From assembly GCF_030249845.1 (NCBI RefSeq), contig NZ_JANURM010000003.1, positions 116,978 through 180,977 on the forward strand: 64,000 bases of DNA, given 5' to 3'. The notes beneath the pieces were generated by a model. That model searched no databases. It worked only from the letters and a program-made list of their open reading frames with translations, and was not told the origin of the DNA. The stretch's first letter is position 1, and each line of letters opens with the position of its first letter. This document shows, in pieces, positions 47,495 through 56,302 of this stretch. A program made the translations under genes and the position numbers. The DNA is from Campylobacter gastrosuis (GTDB lineage Bacteria > Campylobacterota > Campylobacteria > Campylobacterales > Campylobacteraceae).

Positions 47495-48000
47495 CAAAAA
47501 CTTACTTCATCTCAGACCTGCATTTTTCGCACGAACTTATGCTTAAAATTTACCCAAAAACTAGGAATTTTAAGAGCGTAAAAGAGATGAATGAATACCT
47601 AATTTCACTTTGGAATGATACGATAAAGCCAGATGATATTGTCTATAATTTAGGCGATTTTGCCTTTGCAAATGATGATGAAACGGAGAGAATTTTAAAG
47701 CGACTAAATGGCAAACACCACCTAATTTTTGGCAATCACGACAAAAGGCTTAAAAGCCCTAAATTTGACGCATATTTTGCCAGTAGGCAGGAGTATTTGT
47801 ATCTAAAAAACAAGCCAAATTTAGTGCTTTTTCACTACCCGATTTTTGAGTGGGATGGCTTTTTTCGTAGCAATATCCACCTTCACGGACATATGCACGA
47901 CAAGGCTTTATTGCTACCACGAGCCTTTAATGTAGCCTATGATTTTAACGCCAGATTCTTAGAGCTTGATGAGATAAAATCACTAGCAAAAAATAGCTAA
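47491..48000 (+). CDS. Calcineurin-like metallophosphoesterase
   Basis: A small (169-residue) cytosolic metallophosphoesterase. The metal-binding motifs are ISDLHFSH, NLGDFAF, FGNHD, FHYPI and HLHGHMH, a complete set. The substrate is unknown; relatives include phage and bacterial nucleic-acid or nucleotide phosphatases. It overlaps dedA by 4 bp and is followed by a decayed gene. Confidence 0.85.
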   Translation: MTKTYFISDLHFSHELMLKIYPKTRNFKSVKEMNEYLISLWNDTIKPDDIVYNLGDFAFANDDETERILKRLNGKHHLIFGNHDKRLKSPKFDAYFASRQEYLYLKNKPNLVLFHYPIFEWDGFFRSNIHLHGHMHDKALLLPRAFNVAYDFNARFLELDEIKSLAKNS

Positions 48001-48056
48001 ATTTTATTTTTATATTTACAATTCGTTTTTTGTAATATCACTTTTTAAATAATAAA

Positions 48057-48434
48057 AAAACGAGAGTAAAAAATCAAAAGAAGCAAAAAGCAATTAGTAG
48101 CAAAAAACTTTATAAATCACTTTATGAATTGCATTTTAGGGCAAAGCAAACGCTAATAAATCAACAATTATTGAAAATTACCTAAGAGTAATTTTGTTAA
48201 AAAATATGAGAAATTTATAAAAGTTTATGCCAAAGATAAGCGTTTAACACTAGTTTTAAGCTCAATATCAATTAGCGTAAGCAGAATTTTATAAATGAAT
48301 GCTTTAAGAATTACGTGGAATTTTTAAGGAGTATAGAGATGATTAGCGCTGAAATTTCTAATTTAGAAGCAAAGAAAAAAGAGTTTAAAAAATTAATGCA
48401 GATGGGCAAAATTATAGACGCACAAATTATTTAA
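48057..48434 (+). pseudogene. Decayed gene of unknown function
   Basis: Three consecutive open pieces in alternating frames read like one helical, lysine-rich protein of about 125 residues. The first (to 48185) has KKLYKSLYELHFRAKQTL. The second (48184-48294) has KKYEKFIKVYAKDKRLTLVL. The third (48294-48434) has NECFKNYVEFLRSIEM followed by LEAKKKEFKKLMQMGKI. A possible 31-residue ORF from ATG 48339 with AAGGAG exists inside the last piece and could still be translated. I do not recognise the family. A terminator-like hairpin follows. Confidence 0.45.
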
Positions 48435-48462
48435 AGGGCTTTTAGGCTTTTGCCTAGCCCTT
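48434..48462 (+). terminator. Intrinsic terminator-like hairpin
   Basis: AAGGGC-TTT-TAGGC-TTTT-GCCTA-GCCCTT: an 11-bp stem with a 3-base bulge, overlapping the stop of the decayed gene. Confidence 0.6.
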
Positions 48463-48526
48463 AAATTTTAAACAAATCTAAAAAATAAATTTTACATTTT
48501 TAAGCTAACTTTTAATCACTTGCAAT

Positions 48527-48532
48527 TATAAT
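48527..48532 (+). promoter_or_regulatory. Probable -10 box for dcuB
   Basis: TATAAT in CAATTATAATC, 78 bp before ATG 48610. The stretch 48463-48609 holds nothing else that I can see. Confidence 0.55.
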
Positions 48533-48609
48533 CTAATTTTAAATTTTTATTTTTAATTTATAAAAAGTTACATTTTGATTTTAAATTCCAAAACGTGTAA
48601 GGAGAAATA

Positions 48610-50256
48610 ATGGAATTTCTAACAAGTCTAGGTGAGGGCACGCAGTTTGCCGTGCAGCTCTTAATTGTCTTAATCTGTCTGTTTTACGGCGCAAAAAAGG
48701 GCGGTATCGCACTTGGTTTGCTAGGCGGTATCGGTCTTATTATGCTTGTTTTTGGCTTTAATATTCAGCCGGGCAAGCCGTCAATTTCGGTAATGCTTAC
48801 CATTTTGGCAGTCGTTGTTGCAAGTGCTACGCTTCAAGCTAGCGGCGGACTTGATGTTATGCTTCAAATCGCTGAAAAAGTGCTTAGAAAAAACCCAAAA
48901 TACGTAAGTATCTTAGCGCCTTTTGTTACCTGCTTTTTGACGATTTTATGTGGCACGGGACACGTTGTTTATACGATGTTGCCTATTATTTATGACATCG
49001 CTATTAAAAACGGCATTCGCCCAGAACGCCCAATGGCAGCTAGTTCAATCGCCTCTCAAATGGGCATCATCGCTAGTCCAGTTTCAGTCGCTGTCGTTAC
49101 GCTTACGACATATTTAATTGACGCAAAGAGCCATTTAGCAGGCTTTGACGGCTATCTTGACCTGCTAAAAATTACGATACCTTCTACGCTTTGTGGTGTT
49201 TTAGCGATAGGAATTTTTAGCTGGTTTAGAGGCAAAGACCTTGATAAAGATCCAGAATTTAACGAAAAAATCAAAGACCCTGAGTTTAAAAAATATGTTT
49301 ATGGTGACTCAACTACGCTTTTAGGCAAAAAGCTACCGGGCTCTCAGTGGCTTGCTATGTGGATATTTTTAGGCTCTATCGCCGTTGTTGCCGTGCTTGG
49401 CTACTACAAAGACTTACGCCCAAGCTGGGGCTTTGATAAGAAGGCAGATAGCGTAAAAATCGTATCTTTAAGTGGGAATTTACTTGAAACGATAAACATA
49501 AAAGGTGCGACTTTAAGCCTTAAAGAAAAGGACGCATCAGTCGTTAAAGGCGAGATAAAATACGGCAAAAACGAGAGCGTAAATGTCGCGATCAAAGCCA
49601 AAGATAGCACTTCAAATTTAGAGCAAAAAAATAACGGCGTTGTTGTTTATACAAATGCTAACGGCGAAATTAAGGAGTTTAACGACGCTAAACTTCGCCT
49701 ACAAAGCAACGCTCTTGGTATGGTTGATGTTATCCAAATTTTTATGCTCCTAGCTGGTTCGTTAATCATTATTTTTACAAAAACTGATGCTAGCAAAATC
49801 AGCAAAAATGAAATTTTTAGATCAGGTATGATAGCACTTGTGGCTGTTTTTGGTATTTCGTGGATGGCTGAAACTATGTTTGCCGTGCATACTCCGATGA
49901 TGAAAGAAGCCCTTGGTGGTGTGGTTAAAGAGCATCCTTGGACTTATGCTGTAATGCTACTTTTAATCTCAAAATTTGTAAATTCACAAGCAGCCGCGCT
50001 TGTTGCTTTCGTGCCACTTGCACTTGGTATTGGCGTTAGCCCAGCCGTTATTTTGGCGTTTGCACCGGCTTGTTATGGATATTATATTTTACCGACATAT
50101 CCAAGCGACCTTGCTGCAATTCAGTTTGACCGCTCAGGCACGACAAGGATTGGTAAATTTGTAATCAACCATAGCTTCATAATCCCAGGACTTCTTGGCG
50201 TTATCGTATCTTGTATTTTTGGTTATATCTTTGCCGGACTTTTTGGCTATCTATGA
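48610..50256 (+). CDS. dcuB: Anaerobic C4-dicarboxylate transporter, Dcu family, with extra soluble domain
   Basis: A membrane antiporter exchanging fumarate or aspartate for succinate during fumarate respiration. It is of the DcuA/B family, with [28 protein letters not shown] and [22 protein letters not shown]. At 548 residues it is about 100 longer than E. coli DcuA/B. The extra piece is residues about 265-368, a Lys/Glu/Ser-rich beta-type segment ([36 protein letters not shown]) inserted between two helices. DcuB is a guess over DcuA. A normal ribosome site (AAGGAG) precedes ATG 48610. Confidence 0.85.
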   Translation: MEFLTSLGEGTQFAVQLLIVLICLFYGAKKGGIALGLLGGIGLIMLVFGFNIQPGKPSISVMLTILAVVVASATLQASGGLDVMLQIAEKVLRKNPKYVSILAPFVTCFLTILCGTGHVVYTMLPIIYDIAIKNGIRPERPMAASSIASQMGIIASPVSVAVVTLTTYLIDAKSHLAGFDGYLDLLKITIPSTLCGVLAIGIFSWFRGKDLDKDPEFNEKIKDPEFKKYVYGDSTTLLGKKLPGSQWLAMWIFLGSIAVVAVLGYYKDLRPSWGFDKKADSVKIVSLSGNLLETINIKGATLSLKEKDASVVKGEIKYGKNESVNVAIKAKDSTSNLEQKNNGVVVYTNANGEIKEFNDAKLRLQSNALGMVDVIQIFMLLAGSLIIIFTKTDASKISKNEIFRSGMIALVAVFGISWMAETMFAVHTPMMKEALGGVVKEHPWTYAVMLLLISKFVNSQAAALVAFVPLALGIGVSPAVILAFAPACYGYYILPTYPSDLAAIQFDRSGTTRIGKFVINHSFIIPGLLGVIVSCIFGYIFAGLFGYL

Positions 50257-50260
50257 AATT

Positions 50261-50280
50261 TAGGGCGATTTTTCGCCCTA
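50261..50280. terminator. Bidirectional hairpin between dcuB and flhB
   Basis: TAGGGCGA-TTTT-TCGCCCTA: a perfect 8-bp stem and 4-base loop, overlapping the flhB stop codon. It serves both convergent genes. Confidence 0.75.
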
Positions 50281-51354
50281 TCTTAATCTATCTTTGAACT
50301 TTTTTTGATCGCCCATATAGACAAAGCTTAGCACCTCGGCGACGGCTTTAAATAAATTTGCAGGAATTTTTGTATCAATATCGCAAAGCTTGTAAAGCTC
50401 ACGTGCAAGTGGCGGATTTTCTACGATTTGCACGCCGTTTTCGGTGGCGATTTTTCGTATTTGAAGGGCGATAACATCAACACCTTTTGCCAAAACCACT
50501 GGTGCATTTTCGCGAGTTTTATCGTAGCGAAGTGCGACTGCGTAGTGAGTTGGATTTGTAATCACGACATCAGCTTGTGGGACTTGTTGCATCATTCTAC
50601 GCCGACCAGCCTCCATTTGAGCACGGCGAATTCTAGCCTTTACCTGTGGGTCGCCCTCCATTTGCTTATACTCATCTTTTATCTCTTGTTTGCTCATTCT
50701 TAAATCTTTAAAATACTGAAATCTAACGATAAAAATATCAATTAAAGCCAAAACTAAAAGCACGATAAGCATTACGCCAACTAAGATTAACATCTTATCT
50801 TTTAACCAGCCAAGCTGTGCAAACATACTTAAAAAAATCGTCTCAGGTAGCTCCTTTATAAACTGCCAAAAAAAATAGAACGCCACGCCAAAAACCGCGC
50901 TGACTTTTGCCACGATTTTAACGCTCTCAATTAGCTTTTTCATTGAGAATAAATTTTTAAGCCCTTTTAGTGGATTTATCTTGTTTAAGTCCGGCGTAAT
51001 CGGCTTTGTCGTAAAGATAAAGCCAAACTGCATAACATTTGCAAAAATTCCAGCAATCGCCACGCAAATGCAAATAGGCAAAATCATCAAAAGCCCCCGC
51101 CCAAGCGTGTTTATGACGATTTGATGAAGCACTTTTAGTGTAATCTCAACCCCAATAAAACTATGATAATACTCATAAAGCGAAATCACCTGAGTACGCA
51201 TAAAATCAAGCATAAAAAGCAAAACTAAAATCGCTACAAGCAGGGTTATAAATCCGCTAATATCTTGAGATTTTGGGACGTTGCCGTCCTTTTTGGCGTC
51301 TTCAATCTTTTTAGAGGTCGCTTCTTCGGTTTTTTCTTCGTCTTCGCCAGCCAT
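50278..51354 (-). CDS. flhB: Flagellar type III export switch protein FlhB
   Basis: An inner-membrane component of the flagellar export gate that switches substrate class from rod/hook to filament. The 358-residue protein has an acidic, lysine-rich N terminus (EEKTEEATSKKIEDAKKDG), four helices and the cytosolic domain. That domain has the autocleavage site NPTH in VVITNPTHYAVALRYD and the tail AEVLSFVY. In C. jejuni FlhB is also required for sigma-54-dependent flagellar gene expression. It stands alone, convergent with dcuB. Confidence 0.95.
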   Translation of the reverse strand: MAGEDEEKTEEATSKKIEDAKKDGNVPKSQDISGFITLLVAILVLLFMLDFMRTQVISLYEYYHSFIGVEITLKVLHQIVINTLGRGLLMILPICICVAIAGIFANVMQFGFIFTTKPITPDLNKINPLKGLKNLFSMKKLIESVKIVAKVSAVFGVAFYFFWQFIKELPETIFLSMFAQLGWLKDKMLILVGVMLIVLLVLALIDIFIVRFQYFKDLRMSKQEIKDEYKQMEGDPQVKARIRRAQMEAGRRRMMQQVPQADVVITNPTHYAVALRYDKTRENAPVVLAKGVDVIALQIRKIATENGVQIVENPPLARELYKLCDIDTKIPANLFKAVAEVLSFVYMGDQKKFKDRLR

Positions 51355-51450
51355 TTTTGTCCGTTTTTTGAAATTTTAAGCGAGATTATAGCGAAAATTT
51401 TTAGCTTTTTTAATGTGAGAATTTTTATTAATTTTTAATTTAGCTTAAAT

Positions 51451-51456
51451 TATAAT
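51451..51456 (+). promoter_or_regulatory. Probable -10 box for the cytochrome c peroxidase gene
   Basis: TATAAT 32 bp before ATG 51488, which itself has the strong ribosome site AAGGGGG. Confidence 0.55.
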
Positions 51457-51487
51457 TCTAATCTAATTTTTTTATCAAGGGGGATTT

Positions 51488-52516
51488 ATGAGAAAAATTT
51501 TACTTTCATCAGTGGCACTAGCTTCGTTTTTAACAGCTAGCGATTTAAGAGATGAGGCGTTAAAAAGCGGTCTAGTCGCACTGCCAAATGACGCAAAGGC
51601 ACTTGCTAAGATGATAGATGACGCCTCGCCAGACGCAAAGGCGTATCCGACTACAATGGCAAGGATTGAGCTTGGCAAAAGGCTATATTTTGATCCTAGG
51701 TTATCAAAATCAGGCATAATTAGCTGTAACACCTGTCACAATTTAGGGCTTGGTGGAGCTGATGGAATTCCCGCCTCAACAGGGCACAAATGGACGCCAA
51801 ATCCGCATCATATTAATGCCCCAACTGTATATAATTCAGTATTTAATTCTGTGCAATTTTGGGATGGCAGGGCAGCTCATCTAGCCGCACAAGCTGCTGG
51901 TCCGATGACAGCAGAGCCTGAAATGGCTTCAACCCCAGAACTTGTCGTAGATAGACTAAAATCAATCCCAACTTATGTTTATGAGTTTAAAAAGGCGTTT
52001 GATAGTGAGATAAATTTTGAGCTTGTTACGACTGCAATTGGCATTTTTGAGCGGACATTAGTAACTCCGTCAAGATTTGATAAATTCCTAAACGGCGATG
52101 AAAATGCACTAAATAAAAATGAAAAAGCTGGGTTTAAAATTTTCATTGATAAGGGTTGTGTAAATTGCCACAACGGCGTAAATTTAGGTGGCACACTTCA
52201 ACCTTTTGAGGTGGCGTCAAAGTATCAGTTTGCAGATGTCGGCGACTTTAAAGGAGACGCAAATGGTATGGTAAAAGCCCCAACTTTACGCAACATTGAA
52301 CTAACAGCACCGTATTTTCACAATGGCGCGATTTGGTCGCTAAAAGAGGCGATAAAGACTATGGGTAGCGTCCAGCTTGGTATTGATATAAGCGATAAAG
52401 AGGCGGATAGCATCGGAATTTTCTTAAAATCGCTAACAGGCGATATGCCAAAAATTGAGTATCCAATGCTACCAGCATCAACGGATAAAACCTCAAAACC
52501 AGAGCTTGATTATTAA
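51488..52516 (+). CDS. Di-haem cytochrome c peroxidase
   Basis: A periplasmic enzyme that reduces hydrogen peroxide with electrons from cytochrome c. The 342-residue precursor has a short Sec signal (to about residue 17). It has two CxxCH haem sites, CNTCH at residues 80-84 and CVNCH at about 224-228, plus APTLRNIELTAPYFHNG near the C terminus, typical of the CCP/MauG family. It has its own promoter and a terminator, so it appears to be a single-gene unit. Confidence 0.92.
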   Translation: MRKILLSSVALASFLTASDLRDEALKSGLVALPNDAKALAKMIDDASPDAKAYPTTMARIELGKRLYFDPRLSKSGIISCNTCHNLGLGGADGIPASTGHKWTPNPHHINAPTVYNSVFNSVQFWDGRAAHLAAQAAGPMTAEPEMASTPELVVDRLKSIPTYVYEFKKAFDSEINFELVTTAIGIFERTLVTPSRFDKFLNGDENALNKNEKAGFKIFIDKGCVNCHNGVNLGGTLQPFEVASKYQFADVGDFKGDANGMVKAPTLRNIELTAPYFHNGAIWSLKEAIKTMGSVQLGIDISDKEADSIGIFLKSLTGDMPKIEYPMLPASTDKTSKPELDY

Positions 52517-52519
52517 AAT

Positions 52520-52555
52520 TTAGGGGCGAAAAACTCGCTCCTAAGTTGCTTTTTA
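52520..52555 (+). terminator. Terminator after cytochrome c peroxidase gene
   Basis: TTAGGGGCGA and TCGCTCCTAA pair over 10 bp with one G-T wobble and a 5-base loop. A T5 run follows at 52551-52555. Confidence 0.7.
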
Positions 52556-52567
52556 TAAATTTTTAGC

Positions 52568-52573
52568 TAAAAT
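52568..52573 (+). promoter_or_regulatory. Probable -10 box for rplU-rpmA
   Basis: TAAAAT in TTTTTAGCTAAAATCCG, nearly the same as the glyQ promoter string, 83 bp before the rplU ATG. Confidence 0.5.
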
Positions 52574-52655
52574 CCGACTTTTTAAGTAACAAAGCTCCAT
52601 AAATCTTTGAAATTTCAAAGTGCTTTTTACTAACTTACCAAAAGAAGGGATAGCA

Positions 52656-52967
52656 ATGAAGTATGCTATTATAAAACACGGCGGAAAGCAGTATAGAGTG
52701 AGCGAAGGTCAGTATTTAAACCTTGATCGCTTTGAGGCTGAGCCAAAGTCATCTGTTGAGATTACAGATGTTTTAGTCGTTAATGACGGCGAAGTAAAGG
52801 TAGGTGTGCCATTTGTTAAGGGTGCAAAAGTTGTCTTAGAAGTAGTAAATTTAGGTAAAGAAAAAAAAGTCGTTATCTATAAAAAACGAAGAAGAAAAGA
52901 CTCAAAACTAAAACGCGGTTTTAGAAGACAATATACACGTGTTAAAGTTGTAAGCATAGCTGGCTAA
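52656..52967 (+). CDS. rplU: 50S ribosomal protein L21
   Basis: Large-subunit protein L21, 103 residues from ATG 52656 (AAGGGA upstream; an in-frame extension to 52620 is rejected). Typical segments: [39 protein letters not shown] and QYTRVKV. It is followed by rpmA after 11 bp, the universal pairing. Confidence 0.98.
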   Translation: MKYAIIKHGGKQYRVSEGQYLNLDRFEAEPKSSVEITDVLVVNDGEVKVGVPFVKGAKVVLEVVNLGKEKKVVIYKKRRRKDSKLKRGFRRQYTRVKVVSIAG

Positions 52968-52978
52968 GGAGATAAGAT

Positions 52979-53236
52979 ATGGCACACAAAAAAGGTCAGG
53001 GTTCAACCCAAAATAATCGCGACTCTATCGGTCGTCGCTTAGGCGTTAAAAAATTTGGTGGCGAGTTTGTCCGTGCGGGCAACATCATCATTCGTCAGCG
53101 TGGCACAGCTACACACGCTGGTAGCAACGTAGGTCTTGGCAAAGATCACACTATCTTTGCTCTTATTGACGGATACGTTAAATTTGAGCGTAAAGATAAA
53201 AACAGAAAAAAAGTTTCTGTTTATCCAGCTGCTTAA
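52979..53236 (+). CDS. rpmA: 50S ribosomal protein L27
   Basis: Large-subunit protein L27, 85 residues: [29 protein letters not shown] and [15 protein letters not shown]. The N terminus begins AHKKG directly, without the cleavable extension of Firmicutes. It is normally followed by obgE in Campylobacter; here a terminator, a small ORF and an accessory island follow instead. Confidence 0.98.
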   Translation: MAHKKGQGSTQNNRDSIGRRLGVKKFGGEFVRAGNIIIRQRGTATHAGSNVGLGKDHTIFALIDGYVKFERKDKNRKKVSVYPAA

Positions 53237-53239
53237 TTC

Positions 53240-53261
53240 TTGGGGTTTTCGCCCCAATTTT
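53240..53261 (+). terminator. Terminator after rpmA
   Basis: TTGGGG-TTTTCG-CCCCAA then TTTT, 3 bp after the rpmA stop. Confidence 0.7.
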
Positions 53262-53266
53262 AGCTT

Positions 53267-53461
53267 ATGAAATCAAAAGATTTTTCTTATTGTAAAAAAT
53301 TGCGTTGCCCAAACTCTCTAAAAAGAGATTTGAAATTTATCAAAAAAACTCGCATTAGACTAGACAGGCATCTAACTCGCCAAATTTTAAAACAAACCCA
53401 AAGCGATGAAAAACTACCAAATATCATCAAGATAAATAATGGTAGTTGGGAAATACTTTAA
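53267..53461 (+). CDS. Small basic hypothetical protein, 64 residues
   Basis: An open frame of 64 codons with a very basic composition (CKKLRCPNSLKRDLKFIKK) and two cysteines four residues apart. There is no recognisable family. The ribosome site is poor, and it lies after the rpmA terminator, so it may be a remnant or a chance frame. Codon use is not unlike its neighbours. Confidence 0.35.
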   Translation: MKSKDFSYCKKLRCPNSLKRDLKFIKKTRIRLDRHLTRQILKQTQSDEKLPNIIKINNGSWEIL

Positions 53462-53547
53462 TTATATTGCTATAAAAATTTAGCCAAAGTCTATTTTTAT
53501 CAAATTTTAAAATATGATTATAAATCTAAAATTTAAGAGTTAATTGC

Positions 53548-53796
53548 TTACACCAAAATCTTTTGCTTCAAATACCCTGATAAGCTCATAAATTGCTCTT
53601 TTGCCTCTTTTTCAAGTCGCTCTTTTTCGCTTGGCATTAGATATATAGCGACCATCACTGGTTTTTCGCCATCTTTTTTTGGGCGACCAGCATTGCTCTT
53701 TTTCTCATCTTTTTTATCGGCTGCACCTGAATTTATAAACTCGCTTACATTGCTACTTGTAGCGACACTAGCGTTATTTACAAATGCGAATTCTTT
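53548..53796 (-). pseudogene. Remnant of a ribbon-helix-helix plasmid/mobile-element protein
   Basis: The minus strand has no stop from 53796 to the TAA at 53548 and encodes SNAGRPKKDGEKPVMVAIYL then EKEAKEQFMSLSGYLKQKIL. The GRPKK linker and strand-helix-helix look are those of small DNA-binding accessory proteins of mobilisable elements. An in-frame TAG lies just upstream, and no ATG, GTG or TTG is placed for the full domain. AGGAG is still visible before the broken start. It is therefore read as a 5'-damaged gene. Confidence 0.5.
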
Positions 53797-54128
53797 CTAG
53801 CTCCTATTATCTTTCTCTCTTTTGTATCTTCAAATTGGTTTCATAAGATTGCGTTAGTTTTCTTTTTAGTTATTACATTAAATTTTTGAGATGGTTGATT
53901 TAAATATGTTGAATATTTTTCTTGTGTTAGTCTTAATTGTAAAGTAAAGCATTTGCATAAATGTAACATATAGAAAATAAATTTATTTTATCATTGAGTG
54001 ATATAAGTTGTTATATGATTGTACTAAATGTAAATTTATTAAAAAATCTAGATCTTTTTTAATAAAAATATTTTTTATATGCATAAATTTCTCAATTTGA
54101 GATATATTTTTTGGGGTTTGTAAAAAAA
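53797..54128. other. AT-rich gap with no recognisable gene
   Basis: No open frame, RNA gene or repeat is apparent. It separates the ribbon-helix-helix remnant from the end of the PP2C gene. Confidence 0.5.
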
Positions 54129-54950
54129 TTAAAAGCTTGATCGTTTTTTGTAATTTTTATTGTTGCAAGAACCAAAAATTTTAAATTTCTGCTCATCAGT
54201 AATTTCTGAAAATTTGCTTTTTTTGCTTATCATTAAAAAACTACAATCATCATTTGTTTTATTCAAAACAGAATTTTTAAAAATGTTGATAAGTTTTTTA
54301 TGTAGTGCCATATTTGGCAAAATAGAGTTTAAAATTAAGAGTCTTTCTAAAATTTTTGCAAGTTTATTGGATTTTTTATCATAAAAGCTTCGCTCACTAC
54401 CATCGCTCATTAAGACAAAACCATCTATATTAAGCATTTTGCCTTTGATGAGCTTTGTGTTTTGCATAGCATTTGGTGAAGTAGTGAAGACCGTAACATT
54501 TGCAAATTCATCATTTGTTGGTTTAGAGGCTACTTCTATATTGCCATTTTTTAAACATCCAATTACACCGTCGCCAATGTGAAAAAGTATAAAATTATCA
54601 TCCTTGATTACCACAAAAAGCAAGGTGTGGGCAAAGGCTGAAATATCGCAATTATGCTTTTTGCTAAGCTGTGTTATATTGTCATTTATTTTATTTATGA
54701 TTTTTGTTTTTACAATGGATGCATCTGTTTGCTCAAAGTAATAATCAAAACTCTGAGCAAATTCATTGCATACAAAATTTACAGAATTCTCTGCTCCAAG
54801 ATGAGAAAGCTTTGCAGATCCAGCCCCATCACTTAATGCAATTATGCTTAAATTTTCTTTATTAATATAACTGATTTTATCCTGACAAGGAGTGTTATTT
54901 TTAATATGCATATTGCCTTGTAACGCAAAGCCACAGATATTGTATTTCAC
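54129..54950 (-). CDS. PP2C-type protein phosphatase of a TerY-P-like triad
   Basis: A 273-residue serine/threonine phosphatase. The metal motifs are TPCQDK (residues about 20-25), LSDGAGSAKLSHLGA (about 39-53), FHIGDGVIG and LMSDGSE, all present, so it should be active. Its closest known relatives by layout are the phosphatases paired with TerY-like VWA proteins and kinases (E. coli YegK/PphC). It overlaps the VWA gene by 4 bp and is the last gene of the leftward operon. The partner kinase (55658-57210) is the likely antagonist. Confidence 0.8.
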   Translation of the reverse strand: MKYNICGFALQGNMHIKNNTPCQDKISYINKENLSIIALSDGAGSAKLSHLGAENSVNFVCNEFAQSFDYYFEQTDASIVKTKIINKINDNITQLSKKHNCDISAFAHTLLFVVIKDDNFILFHIGDGVIGCLKNGNIEVASKPTNDEFANVTVFTTSPNAMQNTKLIKGKMLNIDGFVLMSDGSERSFYDKKSNKLAKILERLLILNSILPNMALHKKLINIFKNSVLNKTNDDCSFLMISKKSKFSEITDEQKFKIFGSCNNKNYKKRSSF

Positions 54951-55630
54951 AGTTCACCCCAGCTTTTTATACCATCAATATCAAGCTTTACGCTTTCACC
55001 GGGAGTTGATTGTGATGTTCTTGATACACTTTGACTAAGCCAAGCAAAAAATTCTTTAAATTTTAAACCTTGTAATTTTAGTGGCGGTCTTTTTGGTGAA
55101 AATTTTGCTAAGATATTCATATCTACGTTGTCTCCTATTCCTATTGGAAATATGGTAAGTTTTTTATTATTTATAAGTTCATTTATTTTAGCAATCGGTT
55201 CTTCTAGATTTTGCAAACTATCTGGCTGTCCATCGGTCATTAAAACTAGCCAAGGCTGATAATAATCTACACCCTTGTTTTGATATTCGTTTTTTCTTTT
55301 ATCTAGAATTTCAAGTGCTAGACTTACTGCTTCTGCCATAGGAGTCCCGCCATTTGCATCCAAAATAGGCAAACTATCATCTGTGCTTAGTCCTGCAAAA
55401 TCTCTTATGACTCTAATGCCATTAGAGCCAAATGTAACAATGGCAATATCTGCTGAAAAAAGCGCTATTTCATCTTCTTTTATGGCTTCATAAAAAAGCT
55501 TAACACCTTCATTTAGCTCCATAATTGGATCTCCTATCATAGAACCACTTGTATCAAGGCACAAACAAACTGGAACCCTTGGTGTAGGATTATCAATTAA
55601 ATCCTTTAAACTAATAAGTTCTTGTTTCAT
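54947..55630 (-). CDS. TerY-like von Willebrand factor A domain protein
   Basis: A 227-residue VWA protein with a complete metal-ion-dependent adhesion site: CLDTSGSMIGDP (DxSxS), GGTPMAEA (Thr) and LMTDGQPDS (Asp). The N terminus (NPTPRVPVCLCLDTSGSM) matches TerY/YegL as I recall them. VWA proteins of this type are thought to scaffold the kinase and phosphatase. It lies between the kinase (27-bp gap) and the PP2C gene (4-bp overlap). Confidence 0.83.
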   Translation of the reverse strand: MKQELISLKDLIDNPTPRVPVCLCLDTSGSMIGDPIMELNEGVKLFYEAIKEDEIALFSADIAIVTFGSNGIRVIRDFAGLSTDDSLPILDANGGTPMAEAVSLALEILDKRKNEYQNKGVDYYQPWLVLMTDGQPDSLQNLEEPIAKINELINNKKLTIFPIGIGDNVDMNILAKFSPKRPPLKLQGLKFKEFFAWLSQSVSRTSQSTPGESVKLDIDGIKSWGEL

Positions 55631-55657
55631 ATATTCTCCTTTTATTTTTTTTTAAGA

Positions 55658-56302
55658 TTAAAAAATTTTATTTATTACTTTTTTAGCTCTAGTTGGCCAA
55701 ATATCAATACTCATATTGTCTTGTTCTTGTAGGCTACCTCGCTTAAATAATTTTAAATAATATTTGAATATATCAAGCCATTCGCTAGAAGTTAGACGTT
55801 TATTTGGCTTAGAATGACTTCCATTGCGATTAAAAGTATTATAAAATCCATCTTTTATCTTGTATGGCAAATGAGACCAAATGTATTTCCACATACCATC
55901 AGGGACTTCGTTTGTTATGTTCTCACCAAAACGATATGGAAATAACATCTTTTTTATGTTATGTGCTGGATCTGAACCGCCTTGATGAGAATATGGTGTT
56001 TTTCCTGTCATCATTATCATAAAACAAAGTGTTGCAACTGCAAAATTTTCGTGTTCCATGGTTCTTAAAAAGTCGCCATAGTGAATACCTTGAATTTCTG
56101 GTGCTGTAAAATTTATTGTCCCTACTGGACAAGGAAAGGGTCCTATTTGATAGCTGTCTGTATCTACAAAATAAATTTCTTTTGGCGAAACAAATAAAAT
56201 ATTTGCAGGGTTTATATCACCAATTATTATATTTTTTGAGTGCAAATATACGATTTTGTGCAAAATATTTACTAAAAGTTCTACTAAATCAACTCTGTTC
56301 CA
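55658..56302 (-). CDS. Protein kinase C-lobe, displaced by a frameshift from the PIN-kinase gene
   Basis: This frame holds the catalytic half of the kinase. It reads NWNRVDLVELLVNILHKIVY, then IIIGDINPANILF (catalytic loop with Asp and Asn), YFVDTDSYQIGPFPCPVGT (DTD in place of DFG) and FTAPEIQG. A helical C-lobe follows. This wording is that of the YegI-type bacterial kinases. It has no good start: the only candidate is TTG 56263, which lacks a ribosome site. Adding one A in the A7 or A5 run at 56304-56318 joins it to the upstream gene, giving one protein of about 516 residues. Confidence 0.7.
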   Translation of the reverse strand, partial: WNRVDLVELLVNILHKIVYLHSKNIIIGDINPANILFVSPKEIYFVDTDSYQIGPFPCPVGTINFTAPEIQGIHYGDFLRTMEHENFAVATLCFMIMMTGKTPYSHQGGSDPAHNIKKMLFPYRFGENITNEVPDGMWKYIWSHLPYKIKDGFYNTFNRNGSHSKPNKRLTSSEWLDIFKYYLKLFKRGSLQEQDNMSIDIWPTRAKKVINKIF

